DNA of 59,018 nt from Nocardia cyriacigeorgica NBRC 100375 (GTDB lineage: Bacteria; Actinomycetota; Actinomycetes; Mycobacteriales; Mycobacteriaceae), in NCBI RefSeq assembly GCF_000308555.1, contig NZ_BAFY01000068.1, positions 1-59,018 of the forward strand, given 5' to 3'. Made by a program: the position numbers and the translations under genes. Under the pieces are notes generated by a model. It saw only the letters and a list, made by a program, of their open reading frames with translations, searched no databases and was not told the origin of the DNA. Below are positions 16,169 to 25,635 of the stretch, in pieces; the stretch's first letter is position 1; each line of letters starts with the position of its first letter.

Positions 16169-16706
16169 TCGCTTATCGAGCCGCGGTCGAGGCAACCGAT
16201 CGCGCTGACGACCACGGAACCGGGCTGCGGATGTCAGTGTTTCGCGGGCGTTTGCCGGGTTCGCGGCCAAGGTTTCCGTGGCAGGCCCAGGCCCCTAGAT
16301 GTCGCCGGACCGCCGGCACTGCTAGGCACCCCAGGGGCCCCGCGGTAATCGGTCAGGCGTGCTTGTTGTGGGAGCCGACGACGCAGTCCATCTGCGCCTA
16401 CTCGTCCTTCTGACGTGCGCAAATAGTCTGGGGTCGGCCCGTGTTCGGTGCCCGCGGCTCCTCGGTGGGCGGACCACTCCGCAAGCGAAGGTGACTTATA
16501 ACACCAACCCTCTCGGGTGATGTCGGATTCGGTTTCTTTGTGTTCATGGTCACCCCCCTGTGAATTTGTATGTCACCTCTCGTAACGATTAGCTTCCTCA
16601 GGGTTGGCATCGACGCCGAAAGCAGAGAGTGCGCCATGAAACCCGAAACACGCCGCCGCCCGCGCGGGTGCTCGAGCATCGCGAGCGCGGCGCGAGGACT
16701 TCGCCG
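16169..16706. other. Leader and promoter region of mce operon I
   Basis: 538 bp with no convincing gene. It holds AT-richer patches at about 16488-16500 (gtgacttataacacc, with a possible TATAAC -10 box) and 16555-16600, either of which could be the mce promoter. A GTG at 16629 and an ATG at 16635 open short frames, but the first YrbE-like residues begin after 16707. No operator with long arms was found. Confidence 0.45.
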
Positions 16707-17552
16707 ATGACGCTGGATACCCGGAAACCCCCGAGCGATTCCGCCGTCGCGATCGTGCGCAAGAACTTCTCCGGCACGGTGGTGTCGTCGCTGCGGACCT
16801 TCGGTCGCGCGGTCGGGATGGCGCAGGAGTCGATGACGGGCGCGGCCAGCGATATCGCGCGCGGCAAATTCCAATGGCAGGAGACGCTGATCCAGGCGTG
16901 GCGGTTGATCACCGTCACCGCGATCCCGGCGATCCTGATGGCCATCCCGTTCGGCGTGATCGTGTCGGTGCAGGTGGGCAACCTCATCCACACTCTCGGC
17001 GCGGATTCGCTGCTCGGCGCGACCGGCGGGCTCGGCGTGATCAAACAGGGTGCGCCGATGGCGACCGGATTCCTGCTCGGTGGTGCCGGTGCGGCGGCGA
17101 TCGCGGCCGATCTCGGCGCGCGCACCATCCGTGAGGAGATCGACGCGCTCAACACCATGGGTATCAGCCCGATCCACCGACTGGTCATTCCGCGCATGGT
17201 CGCGATGCTGATCGTCGCGCCGCTGCTGAATGTGCTGATCATCTTCGTCGGCGTGCTCGCCGGATACCTGGTGGCCATCGGCGGCCAAGGCGTCACGCCC
17301 GGTTCGTACTGGGCGACCTTCGGCTCGTTCACCACCGTCGCCGACGTGTGGGTCTCCTTGCTGAAGGCGTTGATCTTCGGGTTCCTGGTGGTCGTCATCG
17401 CCTGTCAGCGCGGGCTGGAGGCCAAGGGCGGCCCGCGCGGTGTGGCTGACGCGGTGAATGCCGCCGTCGTGCTGTCGGTGGTGTCGATCGTGATCGTGAA
17501 CCTGGCGATGTCGCAGATCAGCGCCATGTTCATGCCGACGAGGCTGGTCTGA
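16707..17552 (+). CDS. yrbEA: YrbE/MlaE-family permease, mce operon I
   Basis: A 281-residue permease with about five or six membrane segments, of the MlaE/YrbE type that forms the membrane part of Mce lipid importers. The signature lies at about residues 145-170 (TIREEIDALNTMGISPIHRL), the cytoplasmic coupling loop that meets the ATPase. KGGPRGVADAVNAAVV near the C terminus is the second conserved block. First gene of an eight-gene operon; its TGA overlaps the next ATG. The frame is open back to 16629, but ATG 16707 matches the usual N-terminal length. Its partner ATPase (MceG) is not in the window. Confidence 0.92.
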   Translation: MTLDTRKPPSDSAVAIVRKNFSGTVVSSLRTFGRAVGMAQESMTGAASDIARGKFQWQETLIQAWRLITVTAIPAILMAIPFGVIVSVQVGNLIHTLGADSLLGATGGLGVIKQGAPMATGFLLGGAGAAAIAADLGARTIREEIDALNTMGISPIHRLVIPRMVAMLIVAPLLNVLIIFVGVLAGYLVAIGGQGVTPGSYWATFGSFTTVADVWVSLLKALIFGFLVVVIACQRGLEAKGGPRGVADAVNAAVVLSVVSIVIVNLAMSQISAMFMPTRLV

Positions 17553-18418
17553 TGTCGACCTCGTCGTATGTCCCGAAGGGGCTCGGCTGGGCCGCGCGCT
17601 ACTTCCGCCGCGGCAGCCGGGTGCTGCGCGGTGTCGAATCGCTGGGTTTCGTCGCGGTGTTCGTCTGGCAGGTGCTGTCCTCGGTGCCGCTGACGTTGCG
17701 CCGCTACCGCCAGGAGACGATGCGGGCGATCACCGATATGACCTGGGGCCGCGGCTCGGTCATCGTCGGCGGCGGCACGGTGCCGATGATGATCGTGCTC
17801 GGACTGGTGATGGGCGCCTCGGTGGGCGTGGAATCGTTCGCGATCCTGGACATGCTCGGCATGGGCCCGGTCACCGGCATCGTGTCGGCCTTCGCCTCGA
17901 CCCGTGAGCTGGCACCGATTGCCGCCGCCATCGGGTTCGCCGCGCAGGCGGGCTGCCGGATGACCGCCGAGATCGGTTCGATGCGCATCTCCGAGGAGAT
18001 CGACGCCATCGAGGCGCTCGGCCTGCGGTCGGTGCCGTTCGTGGTCACCACCCGCGTCATCGCGGGCGCCATCGCGATCGTGCCGACGTTCCTGATCGCG
18101 CTGATCCTGAGCTACCTGGCCTGTCGCGGCCTGCTGACGCTGGTGCACAGCCAGTCCGCGGGCGTCTACGACCACTACTTCTTCCAGTTCGTGTCCGGGT
18201 TCGACGTGATCGCCGCGGTGATCAAGGTGGCGATCTTCGGCACGGTGGTGATCCTGGTGCACAGCTACTACGGGTTCTTCGCCACCGGCGGCCCGGAGGG
18301 CGTGGGTATCGCGTCCGGTCGCGCGGTGCGCGCCAGCTTCGTGGCGATCATCGCGATCGACATGGTGCTGTCCATTGCCCTGTGGGGCTTCAACGCGGCG
18401 ATCAGTTTCACGGGGTAG
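17552..18418 (+). CDS. yrbEB: Second YrbE/MlaE-family permease, mce operon I
   Basis: A 288-residue paralogue of the preceding gene and its presumed heterodimer partner. It carries MRISEEIDAIEALGLRSVPF, the MlaE coupling loop, and SGFDVIAAVIKVAIFG and TGGPEGVGIASGRAV towards the C terminus. About five spans. It starts within the stop of yrbEA (TGATG), so translation is coupled, and is followed after 5 bp by mceA. In the Mce complex the two permeases sit in the plasma membrane beneath a ring of Mce proteins. Confidence 0.92.
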   Translation: MSTSSYVPKGLGWAARYFRRGSRVLRGVESLGFVAVFVWQVLSSVPLTLRRYRQETMRAITDMTWGRGSVIVGGGTVPMMIVLGLVMGASVGVESFAILDMLGMGPVTGIVSAFASTRELAPIAAAIGFAAQAGCRMTAEIGSMRISEEIDAIEALGLRSVPFVVTTRVIAGAIAIVPTFLIALILSYLACRGLLTLVHSQSAGVYDHYFFQFVSGFDVIAAVIKVAIFGTVVILVHSYYGFFATGGPEGVGIASGRAVRASFVAIIAIDMVLSIALWGFNAAISFTG

Positions 18419-18423
18419 GACAG

Positions 18424-19464
18424 ATGCCGAAATACGGAATGCCCGGAGTGGCAGCGGATCGCACGCGCGCGATGACGGTGGGCGCGGCCATCGTCGGCGT
18501 GATCGTCGCGGTGTTGCTCGCCACCGTCTGCTATCGCGGGCTGCGCTCCGAGGACGGGTTGCGCATCGCCTTGCGGACCGAGCAGATCGGTGACGGTGTC
18601 ATCGCGGGCACCCAGGTGCGCGTGGACGGCGTGCTGGTCGGTGAGGTCGCCGAGATCGCTCCCGCTGAGCGCGGCACCCAGCGCATCACCCTCGACCTCG
18701 ACGAGTCCCGGCTGTCCGGGCTGGACGACAGCTTGAAGGTCGATTACGCGCCGTCGAATCTGTTCGGCGTCAGCGAACTCGAATTGCTGCCCGGTTCCGG
18801 CGGTTCCCCGCTGCGCGCGGACATGGTGATCGACCTGACCGGCGACCGCTCCGCCGACGTCTACGACGCCACCATGGGCAGCCTGCTGCGCGGCATGTCG
18901 CAGGTGGGCGCGACGGTGTTCACCCCGCAGATGGCCACCGTCATCGCGCAGGCCGCCGCCGACGTGGAGGCTTTCACGCCGCTGGCGCAGGCGTTGATCG
19001 CGGCCGCGCGCACCGTCGCCGACAACCAGTCCATGCCGTCCTCGGAGCTGGTCGGCCGCCTCGGCGGCGCCTTCGACGGCGGCGGCAAGTTCGCCGGCGC
19101 CACCATCGAGGTCATCGATCAGTTCGTCGAGATCGACGTGCTGAACACCGACCGCGAGCGCCTCGACACCGGTGTGGCCGCGCTGACCGGGCAGATCCTG
19201 CCCGCGCTGGCCACCACCCTCACCGAAGCCGGGCAGCTGTCGGGCTACACCGACATGCTCGCGCCGATGCTCACGGTGCTGGCGCGCACGGTGTCGACCC
19301 CGCAGCGGTCGGCGGCCGATCTGCGCGCACTGCTGACCCGGCTCGGCGCCGCCATGAAGGACACACCGGACGGTCCCGTTCTCGATGTCGAGCTGGAACT
19401 GCGTGGCGTGCCGGGTATCGCGGTGCCGCTGCTCGGGCTGCCCGCGAAGGGAGGTGTCCGATGA
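18424..19464 (+). CDS. mceA: MceA-type substrate-binding protein, mce operon I
   Basis: 346 residues. One N-terminal anchor (about 15-36, TVGAAIVGVIVAVLLATVCY), then an MCE domain at about 43-118 with GTQVRVDGVLVGEVAEI as the core and NLFGVSELELLPGSGG closing it. A long helical part follows (about 130-330) that in Mce proteins forms the needle-like channel. Six such proteins (A-F) assemble into one heterohexamer that shuttles lipids across the cell envelope. It lacks the long proline-rich tail seen on MceA of operon II. The last 4 bp overlap mceB. Confidence 0.92.
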   Translation: MPKYGMPGVAADRTRAMTVGAAIVGVIVAVLLATVCYRGLRSEDGLRIALRTEQIGDGVIAGTQVRVDGVLVGEVAEIAPAERGTQRITLDLDESRLSGLDDSLKVDYAPSNLFGVSELELLPGSGGSPLRADMVIDLTGDRSADVYDATMGSLLRGMSQVGATVFTPQMATVIAQAAADVEAFTPLAQALIAAARTVADNQSMPSSELVGRLGGAFDGGGKFAGATIEVIDQFVEIDVLNTDRERLDTGVAALTGQILPALATTLTEAGQLSGYTDMLAPMLTVLARTVSTPQRSAADLRALLTRLGAAMKDTPDGPVLDVELELRGVPGIAVPLLGLPAKGGVR

Positions 19465-20465
19465 CGGTGCGTGGTGCGGCCTGGCGACTGGCGACGTTCG
19501 CCGCGGTCATGGTCGCGATCCTGCTGGTGGTGATCACCGCCATCAAACGGCCGGTCGACGGTGACACCGAGGCGCACAGCGCGCTGTTCACCGACGCCAA
19601 CGGTCTCAAGGTCGGCGATGACGTGCGCATGTACGGCGTGCAGGTCGGCAAGGTCGAGGGCATCGAGCTCGACGGCTATCAGGCCGAGGTGCGGCTGACG
19701 GTCAAGACCTCGACGCCGATCTACGACAACAGCGTGCTGGCCATCCGGTACCAGAACCTCACCGGCCAGCGCTATATCGATTTGCAGCAGCAGCCGAATC
19801 CGGGGACCCGGCTGCCCGACGGCGCCCGCATCGGCACCGATATGACGCTTCCGTCGTTCGACGTGACCAGCCTGTTCAACGGTTTGAAGCCGGTGCTGGC
19901 CACCATGTCCCCGGAGGCGATCAACCAGTTCACCGAGAGCATGCTCGCGGTGATCGAGGGCGACGGCGCGGGGCTGGGTCCGGCGCTGGACGCGATCGGC
20001 AAGCTCAGCGAGCACGTCGGCAACCGTCAAGAAGTGATCGCTACCCTGGTCGGCAACATGTCCGATCTGGCCGACCGGGTCGGCGGCCGGGTGCATCATC
20101 TGGTGCCGCTGCTGGCGCGGCTGTCCGACATCTTCGAGGGCCTGCGCGCCAATGTCGGCGGCCTGGCCGAATTCGCCATGACCGCGCCCTCGGTGCTCGG
20201 CCCCATCGACCGCCTGCTCGACGCACTCGGCCTGGCCACCGACGGCAGCACCGATGTCGACGCGATGATCCGCGGGCTGTTCCCGGACCCGCAGGAGGCG
20301 GTCGAGGTGTTCGGCCGGCTGCCCGGCCTGCTCGCCGCGGTCGACAACGCCCTGCCGCGCACCGTCGCCGGGTGGAAACCGGAGTGCAGCAAAGGACAAG
20401 CCGAACTGCCCGAGCCGGTGCAGGTGCTCATCGGCGGACAGAAGGTCGCGATATGCAACGCGTGA
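19461..20465 (+). CDS. mceB: MceB-type protein, mce operon I
   Basis: 334 residues. N-terminal anchor at about 8-26 (WRLATFAAVMVAILLVVIT), MCE domain at about 38-115 (DANGLKVGDDVRMYGVQVGKVEGI; RYQNLTGQRYIDL), then the helical channel segment. The C terminus has two cysteines (PECSKG and AICNA) that could form an extracytoplasmic disulfide. The DANGLKxGDDVRxxGVxVG block is the most conserved part of MceB proteins. Overlaps mceA by 4 bp and mceC by 13 bp, a sign of tight translational coupling. Confidence 0.92.
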   Translation: MTVRGAAWRLATFAAVMVAILLVVITAIKRPVDGDTEAHSALFTDANGLKVGDDVRMYGVQVGKVEGIELDGYQAEVRLTVKTSTPIYDNSVLAIRYQNLTGQRYIDLQQQPNPGTRLPDGARIGTDMTLPSFDVTSLFNGLKPVLATMSPEAINQFTESMLAVIEGDGAGLGPALDAIGKLSEHVGNRQEVIATLVGNMSDLADRVGGRVHHLVPLLARLSDIFEGLRANVGGLAEFAMTAPSVLGPIDRLLDALGLATDGSTDVDAMIRGLFPDPQEAVEVFGRLPGLLAAVDNALPRTVAGWKPECSKGQAELPEPVQVLIGGQKVAICNA

Positions 20466-21532
20466 AACTGCCCGGCCTGGACCGGATCCGCCGCGTGTTC
20501 AGCGGCGATACCCCGATCATGGACGAGCCCACCCGGCTGCGTAAGGAATTGCGGCTCGGCATCATCGGCGCCGTCGCGCTGGTGATCGCCGCGGTCGCGG
20601 CCGCGGTGGTGTACGTGGTGCCGTTCGGCAAGACCACCTACACCGCCGAACTCACCGAGGCGCAATCGGTGAAGGCGGGCGACGATGTGCGGCTGGCCGG
20701 TATCTCGGTGGGCACGGTGGAATCGCTGGAGTTGAAGCCGGATCGGGTGGTCATGCGCTTCACCGTCGATTCGGAGGTGTTCGTCGGCGATCAGACCTCC
20801 CTCGACATCCGGATGCTCACCATCGTCGGCGGCCACTACGTCGCGTTGTTCCCGGCCGGTGACCAGCCGTTGGGAGACAAGGCGATTCCGGCCGAGCGGG
20901 TTCGCCTGCCCTACAGCCTGATCGAAACCTTCCAGGACGCCACCGCGCCGTTGCAGGCCACCGACGGCGATACCCTGCGCCGCAATCTGGCCTCGATCCA
21001 GACCTCGATCGACGGTGCGCCCGACACCTTGCGGACCACGCTGGACACCCTCGGCCAGTACCTCGACGCAATCGAACGTCAGCGCACCCAGGTGTCCAAC
21101 GCGATTGCCGTGGCCGACGAGTACGTCACCATGTACGACGGCGCGAAGTCCGATCTGGGCCGGCTGATGGACAACGTCAACCTGATGGAAACGGTGCTGC
21201 TGGACAAGCGCGCCGAACTGAAAGCGGCGGTCGGGCTGCTGTCCTCGGTGGTGCAGCGACTGGCCACGCTGGCTCCGTCCTGGGACGACACACTGAAACC
21301 GAAGGCGCAGCAGCTCGCGGACGCGCTGCCGCGGCTGCAAGAGTTCGGCACCCAGCTCGAACCGCTGATCACCGCCGTGCAGGGGCTCGGCGATCGGCTG
21401 AGCGGGCTGGTGATCCCGGACGGGCCGGTGACCATCGACCGTTCGGGCGAAACCGTCACCGCGCCACCCGGTCTGGACCCGGCTGCGGCGCTGGGCCCGA
21501 TCTGTGTTCCGGTGCCGGGGAAGGTGTGCTGA
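20453..21532 (+). CDS. mceC: MceC-type protein, mce operon I
   Basis: 359 residues. A cytoplasmic N-terminal stretch of about 37 residues (MQRVKLPGLDRIRRVFSG) precedes the anchor (about 38-60, LGIIGAVALVIAAVAAAVVYV). The MCE domain at about 65-140 holds AGDDVRLAGISVGTVESLEL. The helical part follows, with VPVPGKVC at the end. ATG 20453 lies inside the end of mceB; the frame is open further upstream, but without Mce-like sequence. The stop overlaps the mceD start (TGATG). Confidence 0.92.
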   Translation: MQRVKLPGLDRIRRVFSGDTPIMDEPTRLRKELRLGIIGAVALVIAAVAAAVVYVVPFGKTTYTAELTEAQSVKAGDDVRLAGISVGTVESLELKPDRVVMRFTVDSEVFVGDQTSLDIRMLTIVGGHYVALFPAGDQPLGDKAIPAERVRLPYSLIETFQDATAPLQATDGDTLRRNLASIQTSIDGAPDTLRTTLDTLGQYLDAIERQRTQVSNAIAVADEYVTMYDGAKSDLGRLMDNVNLMETVLLDKRAELKAAVGLLSSVVQRLATLAPSWDDTLKPKAQQLADALPRLQEFGTQLEPLITAVQGLGDRLSGLVIPDGPVTIDRSGETVTAPPGLDPAAALGPICVPVPGKVC

Positions 21533-22635
21533 TGGTGAAGCGGATTCTCGGCTCGCAGGCATTCATGTCGATCGCGGGCGCGCTGGTCATCGTGCTGCTC
21601 GCCGTCGTCGGCTATGTGATCGCCTTCGATCCGATCAAGGAGACCCGGTCGTACTGCGCGATCATGCCCGACAGTGTCGGCCTCTACGAGGGCAACAAGG
21701 TCTCGATGCGCGGGATCGATGTCGGCACGGTGACCGGCATCCGGCCCGAAGGCGCGGCCGTGCGCGTCGATTTCGAGGTCGACGGCCAGTATCCGGTGTA
21801 CGCCGACGCCTCCGCGACCACGGTCTCCGACAGCGTCGTCGCCGACCGCGAGCTCGCAGTGCTGGCCAGCGGCAAGACTGCCGAGCAGTGGGACGCCGGG
21901 CAGTGCATCACCAAAACCCTGACGCCCAAGAGCCTCACCGAAACCATCACCGCGCTGGCGGCCCTGTCCGAGGAGATCGGCGGGACCCCGCAGACCCAGC
22001 CGGACGCGCTGGCCGGTGGTTTGCGCGCACTGGATTCGGCGACCGCGGGCACCGGCGCGCAGATCAACAACCTGGTCATGAAGCTGGGTTCGACGCTGAA
22101 GTCCCCGGACGCCGATATCGGCCACCTCGCGGGCATCTTCGACGCGTTCTCCTCGGTGTCGCAGAAGGTCAGCACGCACTGGGGTGATCTGAAGACCATG
22201 CTCACCCGGCTGGCCCCGGTGCTCAACCAGGCCAGCAACGATCTGCTGGTGCCGGGCGCGGCCCTGTTCGACGGGCTGCGCGAGGTGCTGCCCATGCTCA
22301 ACGACCTGACCACCATCCTGGCCGACCCGCTCATGGGCACCCTGGACGGCTTGCTGCCGCTGGTGAAGATGTTGCGCGCCAACGTCGGATCGCTGCGCGA
22401 CATCGTCCTGATGACGCCGGCGCTTACCTCGGCCTTCCGCTCGGTGACCGATCCGTCGACGGGCGCGCCCGGCCTGGTCTACGCCCCGCCGAAGGTGGCC
22501 ATCGCCCAGCGCGACGCCGACCAGGTCTGCACCGCCATCAACGCTGTGGCGCCCGGCCGGTGCGCGGGCGCGGGCAACGGCATGGTCGATGTCCAACTCG
22601 TTCAGCTGGTGCTGGGATTGGCAGGTGCGCGATGA
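21532..22635 (+). CDS. mceD: MceD-type protein, mce operon I
   Basis: 367 residues. Anchor at about 11-32 (FMSIAGALVIVLLAVVGYVIA), no lipobox. MCE domain about 42-120 with GLYEGNKVSMRGIDVGTVTGI. The long helical segment continues to about 310, and the tail has two cysteines (DQVCTAINAVAPGRCAG). An upstream in-frame GTG at 21526 is possible, but ATG 21532 makes the usual 1-bp overlap with mceC. The contrast with MceD of operon II, which carries a lipobox, is notable. Confidence 0.92.
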   Translation: MVKRILGSQAFMSIAGALVIVLLAVVGYVIAFDPIKETRSYCAIMPDSVGLYEGNKVSMRGIDVGTVTGIRPEGAAVRVDFEVDGQYPVYADASATTVSDSVVADRELAVLASGKTAEQWDAGQCITKTLTPKSLTETITALAALSEEIGGTPQTQPDALAGGLRALDSATAGTGAQINNLVMKLGSTLKSPDADIGHLAGIFDAFSSVSQKVSTHWGDLKTMLTRLAPVLNQASNDLLVPGAALFDGLREVLPMLNDLTTILADPLMGTLDGLLPLVKMLRANVGSLRDIVLMTPALTSAFRSVTDPSTGAPGLVYAPPKVAIAQRDADQVCTAINAVAPGRCAGAGNGMVDVQLVQLVLGLAGAR

Positions 22636-23711
22636 CCACGCTGCTCGGGAAGCGAATGCGCTCGGCCGCGATCGCGCTGGCATCGGCGGCGGTGCTGTTC
22701 GCCGGTGGCTGCGCGTTCGATCCGTCGCAGGTGCCGGTGCCGGGTACGTCGGTGTCCGGGTCGACCTACAAAGTCAGCATCGAGTTCGCGAATGTGCTGA
22801 ACCTGCCCGCCCGCGCCAAGGTGATCGCCAACGGCGCACAGGTCGGGACGGTGGATTCGGTGCGGGTGGTGCCCGCGGCCGAGGCACCCGACGGACGCGG
22901 CGGGTATGTGGTGGTCGACATCGAGGTCTCCGATGACGTGCGCCTGCCCGCCACCACCGTCGCCGAACTGCGGCAGAACACCGTGCTCGGCGATATCCAC
23001 ATCGCGCTGACCACCCCGCCCGACGGGTTCGGCACACTGCTGCCGCGCGGTGGCACCATCACCCTCGATCACACCAAACCGCCGGTGCAGCTGGAAGACA
23101 CCATGGCCACCATGGCGGTGTTCGTGCAGGGCGGTGCGGTCGGCCAGTTGCAGGACATCATCAACCGGTTCAACTCGGTGCTGCCGCAAGATCCGATGGA
23201 GACCCAGCGCATCACCCAGGTGATCGCGGGCGACGTCGTCGACCTGGCCGCCAATCTGGATCAGGTGGACCGGCTGCTCTACGGTCTCGGCACGAATGCT
23301 CGTGTGCTGCACGGGATCCAGCCGGAGCTGGACAATATCCTGAGCCCGGAATCCGTGCAGCAGATGACCTATGCCACCGATTCCATCGGCGGGGTCACCG
23401 ATATCTTCGGCGCCCTCGCGCCGGTCGGTGCCTCGATGACCTGGCTGACGCCGCTGGTGCAGGCCGGAGACGCGGCTGCGATGGCGTTCGCGCCGCTGGC
23501 CACGGGCGCACCGTTGAACACCGCCTCGCCGTCGAATCTGGCGCTGCTCACCGCATTGCTGCGCGACAAGATCATTCCGTTCGCAGAGCGCGGCGCCAAG
23601 GTCAACATCGCCGACGTCCAGGTGACACCGGCGGGCGGCGCCCCGATCTCCGCCGACGACCAGATCGACCGCATCATCGACACCCTGCGCATGATCGGAG
23701 CCATCCGATGA
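22632..23711 (+). CDS. mceE: MceE-type lipoprotein, mce operon I
   Basis: 359 residues. A typical lipoprotein signal peptide: a basic start (GKRMR), a hydrophobic run and the lipobox FAGGC with Cys at about 27. This is the LprK-like member of the Mce ring. MCE domain at about 45-130 (NLPARAKVIANGAQVGTVDSV), then LRQNTVLGDIHIAL and the helical channel part. It overlaps mceD and mceF by 4 bp each. Lipid anchoring holds it at the outer face of the plasma membrane. Confidence 0.92.
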   Translation: MTTLLGKRMRSAAIALASAAVLFAGGCAFDPSQVPVPGTSVSGSTYKVSIEFANVLNLPARAKVIANGAQVGTVDSVRVVPAAEAPDGRGGYVVVDIEVSDDVRLPATTVAELRQNTVLGDIHIALTTPPDGFGTLLPRGGTITLDHTKPPVQLEDTMATMAVFVQGGAVGQLQDIINRFNSVLPQDPMETQRITQVIAGDVVDLAANLDQVDRLLYGLGTNARVLHGIQPELDNILSPESVQQMTYATDSIGGVTDIFGALAPVGASMTWLTPLVQAGDAAAMAFAPLATGAPLNTASPSNLALLTALLRDKIIPFAERGAKVNIADVQVTPAGGAPISADDQIDRIIDTLRMIGAIR

Positions 23712-24664
23712 AGATCGGCCCGCTGGCTTCTCTCGGCGGCATCGCCGCCATCACCGTGCTCGGCGCGAGCTATCTGACTTTCGGTGTGGTGCAGGTGGAT
23801 CCGTTCGCCGACTACACCGAGGCATCGATGGTGCTGAAGAACTCCGGTGGGCTCGGCGTCGGTTCGCCGATCCTGCTGACCGGTATCGAGGTCGGCCGGG
23901 TGACGTCGGTGGACCGCACCGCCGCCGGCGTGGAGGTGGGGTTGCGCGTCGACAGCGAGCACAAGGTGCCCACCGACAGCGTCGTCACCATCGAGCACCT
24001 GTCCGCGCTCGGTGAACCGTATGTGCAGTTCCGGCCGAAAACCGGTGCGGGACCGTACCTCGAGGACGGGCAGCGGCTGCACTCGCAGGACGTGCGCACC
24101 CCGCTGTCGATTCCCGAGGCGGCCAGAATGGTCACCAAGACGATGAACCAGCTCGACCCCGAGGTGGTCGGGTCACTGGCCGAAACCATGAGCGTGGCGC
24201 TGCACGGCACCGACGCGGTGATGCCCGAACTCACCCGCGCCGCCGACCTGCTGGCCTCGACCATCGTCTCCAGGGAACCGGAGATCGCGCAGCTGCTCAA
24301 TGATTTCGAAACCGTCTCCCAGGACATCGACTGGGCGGGCCCGGCCACCGCCGCCGCCGCGCCCGCCTTCACCCAGTTCGCGCAGCGACTCGACGAGCTG
24401 GTCGAATCGGTGGGCCGGTTGATCCAGACCGACGACGCCCCGCAGATGTACCTCGAGGGCAACGGCCTGGTGCCGTTCCTGCAACGGCTCACCGAATGGG
24501 TGCATCAGGTCGGCCCGGAACTGGCTTCGCTGCTGCCCGGCCTGCAACCGCTGGCCGATGCCGTCACCACCGCCGGTCCGCGCCTGGATCTGTCGGCGCT
24601 CATCGCGCAGGCGCTCGAATCCACCGATGATGATGCCGTGAAGGTGCGCGTCACCGTCAAGTAG
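23708..24664 (+). CDS. mceF: MceF-type protein, mce operon I
   Basis: 318 residues, last gene of the operon. Anchor or signal at about 5-25 (LASLGGIAAITVLGASYLTFG), MCE domain at about 35-110 with GLGVGSPILLTGIEVGRVTSV, and then EHLSALGEPYVQFRPKTG. The helical part is shorter than in operon II MceF (420 residues), and the extended proline-rich C-terminal tail is missing. No Mce-associated (mas) gene follows; a strong hairpin at 24671 ends the unit. Confidence 0.92.
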   Translation: MKIGPLASLGGIAAITVLGASYLTFGVVQVDPFADYTEASMVLKNSGGLGVGSPILLTGIEVGRVTSVDRTAAGVEVGLRVDSEHKVPTDSVVTIEHLSALGEPYVQFRPKTGAGPYLEDGQRLHSQDVRTPLSIPEAARMVTKTMNQLDPEVVGSLAETMSVALHGTDAVMPELTRAADLLASTIVSREPEIAQLLNDFETVSQDIDWAGPATAAAAPAFTQFAQRLDELVESVGRLIQTDDAPQMYLEGNGLVPFLQRLTEWVHQVGPELASLLPGLQPLADAVTTAGPRLDLSALIAQALESTDDDAVKVRVTVK

Positions 24665-24670
24665 TTCATC

Positions 24671-24725
24671 GAGAGTTACCTGAGCGAGGGTGCCACTCGG
24701 GAAATACCTCGCTCAGGTAACTCTC
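24671..24725. terminator. 19-bp perfect hairpin, bidirectional terminator
   Basis: GAGAGTTACCTGAGCGAGG (24671-24689) pairs perfectly with 24707-24725, with a 17-nt loop. It lies 7 bp past the mceF stop and touches the stop of the convergent DUF5313 gene, so it can end both transcripts. Confidence 0.85.
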
Positions 24726-25104
24726 AGTGCGGGTGCTGGGCGGCGTAGCGGGCGCGTTCCTCGGCGCGGCGGTCGGCGCGTTCGGGGTTCTCGAGGTCGG
24801 CAGGCAGGCCGTGCTTGGCGAGGCGGTGGGCGCGGTTCATCGGCATGAAGGCGACGGTGTAGAACAGCGCGAGCAACAGCGCCAGCAGCACCATCGAACC
24901 GCGTAACCACAGCTCACCGGGGAAGAACAGGAACACCGCGAACAGCGGGACGAACGGCACCAGGCCGCGCAGCACATGCCGCGGGAAGGCGTATGTGCCG
25001 GTGAGATCGTTGCGGACCCAGTCGCGCATGGAATCGGGCAGCTTGCGCCCGCAGGCGTAGCCGAGCCACTGGATCGGATTCGGGCGGCGGTGTTCGCGGC
25101 TCAT
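24724..25104 (-). CDS. DUF5313 membrane protein
   Basis: A 126-residue protein that fits DUF5313, a small actinobacterial family of unknown function. RPNPIQWLGYACGRKLPDSM is the N-terminal signature, followed by DWVRNDLTGTYAFPRHVLRG and two membrane spans (about 50-70, VPFVPLFAVFLFF, and 75-95, MVLLALLLALFYTVAF). The tail (RADRRAEERARYAAQH) is charged. It overlaps the upstream MarR-type gene by 4 bp (ATGA), so the two are one operon and it is probably induced when the regulator lets go of DNA. Confidence 0.85.
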   Translation of the reverse strand: MSREHRRPNPIQWLGYACGRKLPDSMRDWVRNDLTGTYAFPRHVLRGLVPFVPLFAVFLFFPGELWLRGSMVLLALLLALFYTVAFMPMNRAHRLAKHGLPADLENPERADRRAEERARYAAQHPH

Positions 25105-25625
25105 GAGCGGGCTCCTTCGGTGCGCGCGGTGTGGGTGTTCGCTTCGGTCGCTTCGGGCTCGGCGAGCACCGAGCGGCGGGCGGCCTGGTTCACCCGGGTC
25201 AGCACGGTGTGCAGTTCCTCCAGGTCGGCCAGGCTGACGCCGAGCCGCTGCACCACCGCGGGCGGGATGGCTTCGGCCTGAGTGCGCAGCGCGCGGCCTT
25301 GCTCGGTCAGGTCGATCACCAGGTTGCGTTCGTCGCGGGGGTCGCGTTCCCTGGTGATCAGTCCGGCGCTGTGCAGCCGCTTGAGCAGCGGCGACAGGGT
25401 GGGGGAGTCGAGCTGGATGGCCTCGGCGATCTCCTTGACCGACATCGGCGCCGAGCCCCACAGCGCCAGCATCACGAGGTACTGCGGGTGGGTGAGGCCC
25501 ATCGGTTCCAGCAGCGGCCGGTAGACCGCGAGCACCGCCCGGTTGGCCACCGCGAGCGCGAAGCACACCTGGCGATCCAGGCGCAGCGGATCGTCGATCT
25601 CGAGTCCCGTCGGCTGTCCGTTCAT
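25101..25625 (-). CDS. MarR-family regulator, OhrR-like (one-Cys peroxide sensor)
   Basis: 174 residues. The N-terminal block LRLDRQVCFALAVANRAVLAVYRPLL matches the start of OhrR proteins, where the Cys (21 here) is the peroxide-sensing residue and nearby Tyr residues stabilise its sulfenic form. The winged helix follows: MSVKEIAEAIQLDSPTLSPLLKRLHSAGLITRERDPRDER. A second Cys as used by two-Cys OhrR is missing. Family members repress ohr and release it on organic-hydroperoxide oxidation. No ohr gene is in the window; the only partner is the DUF5313 gene. Start ATG 25625 or GTG 25634; GGAGG lies close to the ATG. Confidence 0.88.
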   Translation of the reverse strand: MNGQPTGLEIDDPLRLDRQVCFALAVANRAVLAVYRPLLEPMGLTHPQYLVMLALWGSAPMSVKEIAEAIQLDSPTLSPLLKRLHSAGLITRERDPRDERNLVIDLTEQGRALRTQAEAIPPAVVQRLGVSLADLEELHTVLTRVNQAARRSVLAEPEATEANTHTARTEGARS

Positions 25626-25635
25626 GTCCTCCACG

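Noticed and set aside
24671..24725. 19-bp inverted repeat as an IS end or attachment site
   Set aside because: It lies exactly between two convergent stops and there is no transposase or integrase nearby; a terminator explains it.
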